Below, one piece after another: positions 36,501 to 47,206 of a DNA stretch of 64,000 nucleotides. Source of the stretch: Alopecurus myosuroides (Eukaryota > Streptophyta > Magnoliopsida > Poales > Poaceae); NCBI GenBank assembly GCA_028641055.1, contig CM054062.1, forward strand, positions 174,970,380-175,034,379, written 5' to 3'. The stretch's first letter is position 1, and each line of letters opens with the position of its first letter. Under the pieces are notes generated by a model. The model did not search any database. It was given only the letters and a program-made list of their open reading frames with translations, and had not been told where the DNA came from. Position numbers and translations under genes: made by a program.

Positions 36501-37478
36501 TTGGGATGTATTCCCGTATTTTCATTGTCTTTAATCGAGATGTTCTTCTGGAAATTGCTTCTTCTTGTTGTATATTTTCTCCCGATGGGTGTAGCCCCCG
36601 AGCACTCGTCAAGTGTGCGACTAGAGATACTTCGAATAGGGCGTCTTACTTCTTTCCTTGTATTCTTCCAGGACGCTGGGGTTGCCGCAGAACCTTCAGG
36701 TGGACGTGCTGCTCCAGCAAATCCTGTTGTTGCCGCTGTTGGTACCTATGCGGGTCTTCGTGATAGGGTCCAGGAGGGTGAGCGCAAGCTGAAAGCTTTG
36801 CGCGGGGTAGCCGATGTGGCGAAGTCCAAGCAGAAACTGGCGATTGAGCGCGAACAGTTTCTGATGGATGAGTTAGCTTATGTCGCTAGGGATTGACTGT
36901 GTAAGTAATATAGCCCCCTTGTCTTCTTTGTCTCGTTTCCTTCTTTGATCATGCATGTTTTCCCTTCAGTTGTTAAGCCGGATGATAGGGAGGAAAAACA
37001 GTGGGTAGAAAACCACATTCATCAAGAAGCTGGCAGCTCAAAGCCTCATGCGAACAACTTTTGATCTGATCGCAGTCGAGGATTTGTGATGGCCACCTTG
37101 AAGTTCCCTGTCATCCAGGCGAGAATTCTCGTGAGCTCTTTTCACGAGGTCTTGGTCGCGATGAACGCTTCGTTCTATCCGCTGGAAAGGGGTCCTGAAG
37201 ACTGGAGATATCTTCTCAGGCTGTTCGGGCGAGAGGGAGAGATTCGCGGGTGTGTGCGCAATCAGATGACTTGCGGCGCGGTAGTGGCTCTCTCCTTTGT
37301 CCGGATATGGCACCCTGAGATAAATTTTAACTCTGTAGCCAGGCTTCCAGATGGTCCAATCGATGATATTTCTCCATATTATGATGTTGTTCGTCCCGCA
37401 GCGGAGAAAATCATTCGAGTGACCTCTGAAGAAGTAGATAGAGTGTTAGCGTCGGAAAATGCCCAGCGGTTTGATTGA
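33555..37478 (+). pseudogene. Intron-containing antisense gene of element C (Transposase_28-like plus coiled coil)
   Basis: It lies on the strand opposite to gag-pol. Exon 1 (33555/33567-34532) encodes a conserved globular domain (words VSRGLSFPLHPFLLGLLYVYGIQLHDL, here given as VSRGLSFPLHPF, and WFYVIDNSS, AGIFLKRRIQPLQ). I recognise it as the 'putative gypsy type transposon' family (PF04195). Canonical GT...AG introns keep the frame: 34533-34626 (phase 0), 34971-35046, 35279-35492, 35608-35680, 35915-35991, probably 36339-36671, and 36901-36969. Exons 2-3 are acidic and Ser-rich; exons 4-6 form a coiled coil (EAEKDSLSERVTTQETDL). The last exon runs to 37478. Stops at 34215 (TAG), 36894 (TGA) and 37062 (TGA) break it. 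Tat elements are known to carry such antisense ORFs; their function is unknown. Exact joins after exon 6 are uncertain. Confidence 0.7.
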
Positions 37479-37758
37479 TTGTTGGATGTGTACATCCTGT
37501 AATGTTGTATAGTTTGCAAAAACTGTTGTAAGGTGTGTAACCCTGTATATATAAATTTTCTTGTGATGCTTAGTTGTAGGCGTAGCCCCCGTGTGTTTTA
37601 TGGGGTGTGTACCTGTAACTATTTAGCATGTAAGAATGAATAATCTTCGAGTGAATATGGTTGAGAAACCATGTATTTTATTGCGATGACTGAGAAGTCA
37701 TGTATTCGAGCTACAAGAGTGGCTAGTATAGCCTTATTTGTTGTGAGAACAAGTAAAT

Positions 37759-40700
37759 CTAGGGATAAAATTTGCGGAGGTGCGCAATATTCCAAGGGTT
37801 GGAATAGATTCCTCCAGTCGATGGATTTTTCAGCCTGTAGGCTCCGCCTGGGATGACTTCGTGTATGAAGAAGGGTCCTTCCCATGGCGGCTCGAGCTTG
37901 TGTCCTTCCTTCTGCTTTAGTCGCAGCACTAGATCTCCAACCGTGAATGCTCTGTGACGTATGCGGCGACTATGATAGTTTCGCAGTGATTGCTGATATA
38001 CTGCGGATCTTGCTAGCGCAATGTCACGCATCTCATCGAGTGCATCCATATCTTCCGCGAGTGCCTTGTTGGAGGTTTCCTCGCTGTAAGCCACAACTCG
38101 TGGGGCGCTGAATCTAACATCCTCGGGAAGGACTGCTTCTGCCCCGTATACCATGAAAACTGGTGTGTAGTTTGTGGATCGGTTTGGAGTTGTGCGGAGG
38201 CTCCATAGGACGGAGGGTAGCTCTTCGGCCCAATGTCCTGCTGCGGGGTGTAGACGATCAAGTAGACGTTTCTTGAGGCCAGCTGAGACTAAGCCGTTGG
38301 ATCTTTCGACTTGTCCGTTCGTTTGCGGGTGGGAAACTGAAGCAAACTTGAAGTTGATGCCCTTTTCCTCGCAGAACTGTTGCGTTTCCTTTGCTGTGAA
38401 GTTTGTACCGTTGTCTGTAATGATGTCGTGTGGCACCCCGAATCTGCATACGATGGAATCGAGGAACTTGACGGCGCATTGGGCGCTAGCCGAAGTTACC
38501 GGCATGGCCTCGATCCATTTGGTAAACTTGTCGACTGCGACCAGCAAGTGTGTATATCCACCCGGCGTGGACTTGCGTAGTGGTCCTACCATGTCCAGCC
38601 CCCATTGCGTGAAGGGCCAGGCTATGGGTATCATGTGCAATTCCGTAGCAGGCGCATGTGGCCTTGGTGCGAATCGCTGGCAAGCGTTGCACCGTTCGAC
38701 CAAGTCCTTTGCATCGGTGGCTGCCGTGAGCCAGTAGAATCCTGCTCGGAAAGCTTTTCCCATGATTGTTTTCCAGCTAGCATGATGTCCGCAGTCTCCT
38801 TGGTGGATGTCCTGGAGTAATTATTTGCCACCTTCGGGTGAGATGCAGCGCTGAAGTATACCCGAGATGCTTTCCTTGTATAATTCTCCATTGACCACCC
38901 GAAAGGATTTGCTGCGTCTGATTATCTGTCGAGCCTCGCGAGGATCGGCCGGGAGCTGTCTGTTGATCAGGTAGTCGAGATATTTCTGCGTCCAGACTGG
39001 CTCGACCAGAAAAACCTGCCGTGAAATGTTATGAATAAGCTCGATAATGGCGACTTGCGGGCTGACCTCTGTTTCTGGCACCGCGGGTGTTCCTGCAGCT
39101 TTCTTGACTTTGACTGAGCGCTTGATCATTCGCTCGAAATATATTCCTGGCGGTATAGGTGTATTTGTGGAACCCATGTTTGCCAGTCTATCCGCTTCTT
39201 CGTTGCTGGATCTTGCAATGTGCTTCAGCTCGCACCCTTTGAAACTTCCCTCGACTAGGTTGTACATGTCGCGATACGCGACCATGTTTTCAGCAATTGC
39301 GTCACATTCTTTCATTGTCTGCTGCACGATGAGATTGGAATCGCCGTAGATCATTAATTGGGTAGCTCCACAGGCGACTGCCATCTTCATCCCGTGCAAC
39401 AGGGCTTCATATTCTGCGTCGTTTTTTGATGCTGGATCATCTGGTGGAAAGTCCAATCGTAGGACGTATTGCAGCTTATCTCCCCTAGGTGATATGAGGA
39501 CAATTCCAGCTCCTGCTCCTTCGTTTCTTTTGGACCCGTCAAAGTACATTATCCAGTTGCTCGTGTACTCAGGCGGTCCTGGTGTTTGTAGCTCTGTCCA
39601 CTCGCTTAGGAATTCCACAAGTACCTGGGATTTGACTGCGTTGCGTCCTGCATAAGTGATGTCCCAAGCGCCCAACTCGATGCTCCATTTGGCTATTCTT
39701 CCGGATGCCATAGGGTTGTTCATGATTGTCCCGAGTGACGCATCATTAACCACTGTGATGGCGTGTTCCTGGAAGTAGTGCTTAAGCTTTCGGGCTGTAA
39801 GGACAACTCCATATGCGAGCTTCTGGTAGTGAGGATATCGTTGCTTGCATGGCGAGAGCACTTCGCTGATGTAATAGATCGGTCGCTGAACTCCGTACGC
39901 TTTGCCCTCCTCAGGTCGTTCGACTACGATTGCTATGTTGTTGACCTGGTTTGTGGCGGCTAGGTACAAGTAGCGTGGCTCCCTTTCTTGCGGTGTTGCA
40001 AGGACGCGCCTGCTTTGCAACGATCGTTTCAAATCTGCGAACGCTTGCTTAGCTTCTGGTGTCCACTCGAATTTGTCTGTCTTCTTCAGCAGCTTGTAGA
40101 AGGGTAACGCTTGTTCTCCCAATCGTGCGATGAACCTGCTTAGGGCGGCTAGTCGCCCTGCGAGTTGTTGGACTCTATGTAGATTGGTTGGCTCCTTCAT
40201 AGTCAAAATTGCTTGTATTTTCTCTGGGTTGGCTTCAATTCCTCTGGCGGATACCAGGTACCCGAGAAGTTTTCCTGCTGGAACGCCAAAGACGCATTTG
40301 GTCGGATTGAGCTTGATCCTGTATGCGTTGAGGGCATCGAATGTTTCTCTAATGTCCTCGAGGAGTGTGTCCTCAACTCGAGTCTTGATGACGATGTCGT
40401 CAACGTACACCTGTACGTTCTTGCCAATGAGCTTGGCGAGGCATTTTTGCATGCAGCGCTGGTATGTTGCGCCTGCGTTCTTGAGCCCGAAGGGCATTGT
40501 CGTGTAGCAGTATACACCGTGAGGCGTGATGAATGTTGTCTTTTCCTCATCCTCCTTTTTCATCCGGATCTGATTATATCCCGAATAGGCGTCCAGGAAG
40601 GAGAGGCGTTGACAGCCTGCAGTAGAGTCCACGATCTGGTCGATTCGCGGGAGGGGAAAGTTATCTTTGGGGCAATGCTTGTTTAACGACGTGTAGTCGA

Positions 40701-43700
40701 TGCATACTCGAAGGATGTCCGTGTTCTTTTTGGGGACTAGCACCGGGTTTGCCAACCAGGTGGATATCTTGATCTCCCTGATGAATTTTGCTGCTAGCAA
40801 TCTGTTTACTTCCTCTCCAAGCGCTTTCTGCTTGGGTTCTGAAAATCGTCGAGTAGTCTGTTTGATGGGTTTGGCATCTGGAAAGACTTCTAGTGAGTGC
40901 TCGGCAAACTCTCTGGGTATTCCTGGCATATCTGATGGCTGCCAGGCGAAAATTTCCCAGTACTCACGGAGGAGTTCGACGAGCGCGCTTTCCTATGCTT
41001 GCGGAAGGGTGGTTGAGACCATCGCTGTCTTCGCAGAATCTGTCGGGTGCACTTGATGCTTTCGGGTGTCACTGTTAGCGCTGAATTCCAGTTCAGGCGC
41101 GTTTTTCTTCGTGAGGGGCATCACGGAGTGATCCGTGGTCTTTGCTAGCTCTTGAAGTTCTTCTTGCATCCCGAAAGATTTTGCGATCTCATTGAATTCA
41201 ATGTCGCACTTGTTGGATTTCTGAAAGTCTCCGTCTATGGTGATTACGCCATATTCTCCAGGTAATTTGAGCTTCAGGTAGGCGTAGTGTGGTACTGCCA
41301 TGAATCTGGCGAACGCTGTTCGACCAAGAATGGCGTGGTATTGTGAAGGCCAGTCGACGACTTCGAAGTCGAGTAATTCTCTTCTGTAGTTGCTCTGAGT
41401 GCCCAGCACGACTTCTAGGTTGATTGTTCCGAGTGGACGGATCGCCTTTCCCGGAACTATCCCGTGGAAGGATGTTTCTGATTCTGGGAGGCCGTCCAAG
41501 TTCCTGTTCATCCGACGGAGTGTATCCGCGTAGATAATGTTGATGCCGCTGCCACCATCCATGAATACGCGGGCCAAGTCATAATTGCCAATTTGTGCTT
41601 GGATGACAAGGGCGGCGTGTCCTGGTCGATAGACTCGTGGCGGGTGGTCTTTCATTGAGAATGTTATCGGTTGGTCTGCCATCTTCAAGTACTCTGTTTT
41701 TGTTGGCGGTGTCTGCACAGCCATGCACAATTGCCTCGTGCTAGTTTTTTGAGCTCTGCGAGAGGGACATACCTTCTGGATCATAGCTAGTTGCCCCGCC
41801 GGGTTCGGGTACGCGTTTGCTCCGGCGTTTTGCGCAGGTGGTGCAGGCAGTGCAACTAGTGCCATGGTTGGATTTGGTGGTGGAGGCAGGGGTTGTGGCG
41901 GCTGGAATCCTTGGTGTCCTGCTCCTGGAAGCGGTGGGTAATTTTGACTGGCTGCGGATCTTTTCCTTGCGAGGGCGTCCGAGATGTCGAGAAACTTTCG
42001 GCAATCCTTAAGAAGGTGCGTTGCCTTAGTTTTGCCCGTGCGCTTATCGGTAAATAGATGTAGCGAGCAGTATGCATCAAGGTCTTCCTCGGGAGATTTT
42101 TCTTCAGCCTTTGGTCTCCACTCGCGATTCCCACGGCGACCGGAGTCGCGACTTCGCGTGAATTCCGCCGCAACCAACTCCTCTCTATCCTCGTGATCAT
42201 AATACTTCCTTCTCTTTCTTCGGCCGTGGCGTTCGTCGTCGTGCGCAGATGATGATGCTCTCTCGTTGCGTACTGCGTCTTCTCCGTTAGCCCACTTTTC
42301 GGCTATGATCATTAGCTCCCCAATAGTTTTGGGTGCAGCTCTGCCTAATTCTTCTCGGAAAGAAGTTCTTCGAGCTCCCTTTGCGAAGGCTTCGATCGCC
42401 ACTTCTTCCGATATGGTTCCTGCGGTGTTCCTGAGCGTGGTCCACCGCTGGATATATCCGTGGGTAGACTCGCCGCTTTTCTGCTTGCATGCTCGCAGTT
42501 CTTCGATCGTGACCGGCCTCTTGTAGGTCGACTGGAAATTCTTGGAAAAGTCGCGGTGCAAGTCATCCCACGATGCGTAACAAGATCGTGGACTTCTTTC
42601 CAACCAACTACGGGCCGCGCCGATGAGATGCAAATTGAGATATTGCATAGCCGTGTTCTTGTTCCCACGTTGGCATTTTACGGCCGTGAGGTAATCGCTT
42701 AGCCATTGAGAGGGCTCGAGTGAGCCGTCGTACTTTGTCACTTCCGTGCTGAGCTTGAATCTTTTGGGTAGAGGCATCTCGCGGATGCTGCGGGCAAAGC
42801 AAAGCGCGCCGCATGTTTCGTCATCCGAAGAACCGGACGAAGATCGCCCACGATATCGCGATGCCCTTTCCTTGTCCACCTTATTTTGTGCGATGTCAGA
42901 TCGCGCGTCACGTCCTGGTTGGTCGCGATCGGTGTCCTTCCGCGGCTCCTTGCTTCGTTTTCGCGAGCGACTACTGTGGTGTCGCGAACTTTTGTCCCTC
43001 GGGCTACCTTCTCTACTGCTTCGACTGTCGCCGCGGCGTCGGGCTTCTTTTCCTCGACCACGGCGCGGTGACTTGTCTTTTCTCGGCGAAGAGCTTCTGT
43101 GCCTGCGGGGCGTTTCTTTTTCCTTCTCCTTTTCCTGTTGCTCTTTCTCCAGGTGCTCTTCGGCCTTCTTGCGTTCGTAGGAGGTGAGCCTTACGGCTGC
43201 CGGTCCTAGTCCTTTGCGTACTTGTTTATACTGTTCTGCCCGAGGGTCACTTTCCGTCGGTTGATTCATCTGCATGTAAGTTGCTGCGGCTAGGACTGCG
43301 GCAGCAGGAGTTTGCGGGTAGACGTTGCCGTCGTCGTCCACTCTCATGAAAGAAGGTGCGACTGACCTGCTGGTCCCGGCTAAGGACTCGAAGTATCTGG
43401 ATAACGATGTGTGTCCCTTCCTCGCAGTTCGGGTACCGACCGAGGGTGCGAGGGACAGCTCGGCTCGTCATAGGCTTGATTCGTCTGCCGCTCTTCTGCG
43501 ACGGGCCAGATCTGCTCGGGCGTCTTTGATGGTTGACGCTGCTCTCACTAGATGATAGTGGTAGGCACTTAAATCTTCGTGTGGCGCTCCTGCCGCGGGT
43601 GTCTTACTTGTTCGCATGGCCTCCTTGGCTCGGTTCCAGGCCTCCCGCGTGACGCCGATGATGTTGCGCTCTGTTGCACTAAGATCGGTTTCCTGAGGCT

Positions 43701-44205
43701 GTTCCGATCCTGCCATGCAGACTTGGGCCAGTCGTGGCCCGTGCGTCCTAGGCGTAGATCGAAAGATTCCCTGTACTCGAGATGGTTCCTCTGTCGAGAG
43801 AGTATGGTAGTCGTTTGTGTTGAAGCGGATGGATTCTCCACTTTTCTCCAGAGGGAAGCGCGAGTCGACGGCTCCAGATTCAGATTCTGATTCATCCGAG
43901 AAGTGGAGGGTTCCGTCCCTGTTCGTCACGAACTTGAGGCTCCCGAACGTCAAGGTGACGCTCCTCTCCAGATCTTCGAACACCGGGCAAGATTCCGGCG
44001 AGTGAGGCGTGACCACGACAGATCCGATCCGTATAGGATTGTTCGGAGCCGTAGTCGATGGTTTCCAACGGGAGTCGGTTGTCGATGAAGCCAAAGATGC
44101 CGGTGATCCAGCGCCCGCCGTTCCCACAGACGGCGCCAATTGTCGAATCTCAGTCTCTACAAATCCCTTCGGTGAACCTATCGGGTTTCGATTAGGAGAA
44201 CCCAT
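37759..44205 (-). pseudogene. gag-pol of element C, one frame with three stop codons
   Basis: The ORFs at 44205-43468, 43347-40993, 40929-38821 and 38763-37759 are all in the same frame. Together they form about 2149 codons interrupted by TGA (43468-43470), TAG (40993-40995) and TAA (38821-38823), with no frameshift. Gag occupies 44205 to about 41800 (SWLERSPRSCYASWDDLHRD; Cys/His segment CSLHLFTDKR...HLLKDC). Protease shows VFMDGGSGINIIYADTL near 41540. RT has an intact YVDD (40407-40396). A degenerate first RNase H follows, then a second, archaeal-type RNase H with intact acidic residues (MYFDGSKRNEG, AEYEALLHG, YGDSNLI). Integrase has an HHCC finger (DCGHHAS...CNACQ) and D, D, E residues in GLDMVGP, ITDNGTNF and NGQVERSNG. 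The first ATG lies in the LTR. Confidence 0.85.
44122..44140 (-). promoter_or_regulatory. Primer binding site of element C
   Basis: On the minus strand ATTGGCGCCGTCTGTGGGA follows the LTR end. TTGGCGCCGTCTGTGGGAA is the usual primer site of grass Tat elements. I do not assign the tRNA. Confidence 0.8.
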
Positions 44206-44632
44206 GAGCGCTGGTGGAATCGTCGGCTAGACAGGGGGCGAGATTTACCCAAGTTCGGGGCCCTCGTAGAGGTAAAACCCTTACTCATGCCTCTTGTCGA
44301 TCTGTATTGATGAATAGATCGGTTACAATGGTGGTACTCGAATCGAGAGTAAGGTCTCGAGTTCAAGGTTTCGATGGTGCGGTTGTTGCTTGGTCCTCCT
44401 CCGGTGGCTCTCCTGGCCTTATATGAGCGGCCAGGTCTCAAACCCTACCCGGAGAGGACTCGAATTCTAACCTTAGGTCGGTTACATATTCCTAACTTAG
44501 CCCGCAAGATAGTGCGGGTGGGCTTCACGTGGGCCTTCTAGAATACTCCAAGGGCTCCTCTTCTTGGGCCTTAACCTTGGGCCTGAGACGGGGTGTCCTT
44601 ACCCGCAGGGTCCAGAATCCATGTCTTTGTCA
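44141..44632 (-). repeat. 5' LTR of element C (492 bp)
   Basis: It is near-identical to 31851-32341. TATA box on minus at about 44419-44427, telobox at 44440-44447. The ATG that opens the gag frame is at 44205-44203, downstream of the expected transcription start (about 44390), that is, in the U5 part. Confidence 0.88.
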
Positions 44633-47206
44633 GTATCATTACAAGAATTCATTTCCTAAACTAATTCCTAACTAATCCAAAGTATCTGACATCTTCTGAA
44701 CCTGCAAAATAAACACCAAAACACTAACAGAGGGGTTAGGGGGGATTAGTACCCTCAATGTGACAGTGTGTTGCACTGTTAAAATCATCATTGGGTTAAC
44801 TGAAATTGTGTAGTATCTCTTCAAATCAAAATGGCCTCACACCCACATCATTGGCAAGTATCAGGTATTACAAGTGGCGGCAGAAAATATATGAGCTGTC
44901 AGGATAAGATCAGCCGCAGGGCAAGGTGAAAAGATCTCAACAGTAGGCAGGCACACGACATACTCACCAGCACCCTTTGGTGCTGTCATCACATCTCAAA
45001 CAGGATAAATAACACATCAGCCGTAAGGGGTATGGCATCACCACCACTTTCCCCCTGTTCCTGCTCGGGTTGCTAGTTCAACCAAGAACAGGAAGAACAT
45101 CCAACACAATATAATCCACCACAAATAAATCCATCAGTGGAACTGAACCGTATTAGAGATCCAGCCAGCAGACCACAAGGCCAAGCTGAAGAGAAGAAGC
45201 AGGGCTAGAATCCAGCAATCCACAAGCACCAAAAACCGCCAACCTTTGTTTATCACTCAGGGTGAATCCTTATACACCATCAAGCAATCCAGTGGCTAGG
45301 TATGCGTAAAGGGGTTGGGGTTGATTTCCCTCAGTATAGCATAGAGGTGCTATGCTAATTTCATCACTTGGAATTAATTAAAACAAGGTAGCAACTGTTA
45401 TTACTAAGAGGGGGCCTCAGTCTTTGCATCATGGGCTTTGGGGCAAAAAGAAACAAGTAAAAGAAATTTTTTCTTATCAAGTAATTGCTTAGAGCTAAAA
45501 GAATCAAGTTATAGTAGCGTATTCTTAACACGTAGTGCTTAGGGACAGCAAATCATGCAAACTCATGTTCTTATCAGTTTATAAGGGTTCATAAGCCAAA
45601 TATTGAGCAAAATAAATACAGAATAAGATCCCATCTCACAATATTCCTCCACTACAGTTGTTGGGCATCAAATCTGAAGATTTGGTACCTCAACACAACT
45701 TCACAGAAAGAAAGAATCTCTTAGTTTGATCAAGAGTTTGATGGCACATCCTCTGAACCAAATGGTTCAGAGTAGCACCTACCAAACTAACACACCCATA
45801 GAAATTTTTCTGAGCATCACACATAGGTGTGCTCTATTCTGAATTCAACAAGAGAGAAGCAACAACAGCACAAACACAGGGAGAAATCCCTAGTGGATTT
45901 TCCACAGCACAATCATAAGTCCTTAGTTAAAATATCACAGACAAATTCACTCACTAACTCCATTTTGTAACACAGATGAAAAATCATCCTAACAGCAACC
46001 TGAACCACTTCTTTCATTGGGTAATTTTCCCAAGCCTCAACAATTAATCACAAGCATCATCAGAGGCAACTCAAGCATTGGAGGCATCACAGAATTATCA
46101 TGAGCATGGCATGAACTCTGGCTCGAAGGCCAGGTTCCAGAGCAAGGGGAGGAAGGAGACAGACGGAGCAGAGGAGAGGGAGTAGGAAAACTCACACATG
46201 GTCACCATTGTGGTGACCACGGCCAGGTGGGGAAGCGCAGAGGTGGGCGGCGTGGCGCCGCGGTTGCTTCCGAGTAGGCCGTCCCAGCACCACCTCGCCA
46301 CCGCAGCATCCTCGACAGCATATGGGACAGAAGTACCAACATGGAAGCACCGGAGGCGCCTTGAACCTCCTCGGGTGGTCAGAGCTCGCCGGAGAAGGGT
46401 GGACAGCCACGGGTTCCTAAAACCCTAGGGTTAGGGTTAGGGTTCGCATGGGCACCGCGATGAGGACAAACCAAATCGATGCGGTGGAGGTTGGAGAGAA
46501 CCCGGAGGCGCGTCGTTTGCGCCAACACATGGCGGCGGAGATGGTCGAAGAAGGCCGGTATAATTCGCCGGAGGCGGGGCGACGCAGTCGCCTGGCGAAT
46601 CGCCAGGAGGGTCGCGGAAACGAGATGAGAGGAGAAGAGAGCGGGTGTGTGCACGCCTGGGGTTGGGCTCGGGTTCAGCCCCGAGTCGGTTTGACTCAAC
46701 CTGGTGGGGTGCTGGCCCAGCAGTCAGCCACAAGGGTTAAGTGGTTTTTTCACCATTTCAGGATTTAAATAAATGATAAATACCACCTAATTCATAAACA
46801 TTGTGTAAATTATAAAAATTCATAAATAAAATAATAAAAATAAAATTACAACACTCAAATACTTTATGAAAATAAATTATTTAAGTAATAGTTATTATCT
46901 GAATTCTATAATAATAATAATAATAATAAATAATTAATTTAAATAATAAATATTTGATTAAAATATTCTTTATTCATAAAAATTAGTTTATACAATTTCA
47001 ATACTCTGTTTTTTATTAAAGAAACATTATTGTATGATTTATCAATAATAAATAAAACTCTTAAACTAAAGTCAAGTGGAATAATAATAATAATAAATCC
47101 TAAAACTAATTAAATAACCAATTGCTTGGATAATTTAAATCAATTAGATGAAAAATGCACACATGTCATTACTATGCATAATAGCATCATTTGCTTATTT
47201 AAACAT
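44633..47206 (+). repeat. 3' LTR of element B, piece 2
   Basis: It starts with the second copy of GTATC and continues colinear with 5' LTR positions of about 21092-23635, including the GC-rich core (about 46100-46740), the telobox (46420-46427) and the (ATA)n repeat. It ends with AACAT (47202-47206), the target duplication of solo LTR E. ORFs in the GC core mirror those in the 5' LTR on both strands and are not genes. Confidence 0.85.

Larger units (their letters stand above)
31851..44632 (-). mobile_element. Tat-lineage gypsy retrotransposon C (12.8 kb, nearly complete)
   Basis: It is flanked by the 5-bp target duplication GTATC (31846-31850 and 44633-44637). The LTRs are at 31851-32341 and 44141-44632. 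Reading on the minus strand from the right: 5' LTR, primer site, one long gag-pol frame (44205-37759), an unannotated stretch, the region of an antisense gene (33555-37478 on plus), then a polypurine-like tract and the 3' LTR. The additional second RNase H after RT and the antisense ORF are hallmarks of the Tat lineage (Retand/RIRE-like). The two LTRs differ by six substitutions and one indel by my count. It is the youngest complete element here but has three nonsense codons. Confidence 0.88.

Noticed and set aside
38174..43187. Plus-strand ORFs of 60-187 codons across element C gag-pol
   Set aside because: Antisense shadows of the gag-pol frame; they show none of the splice structure seen in the antisense gene at 33555-37478.
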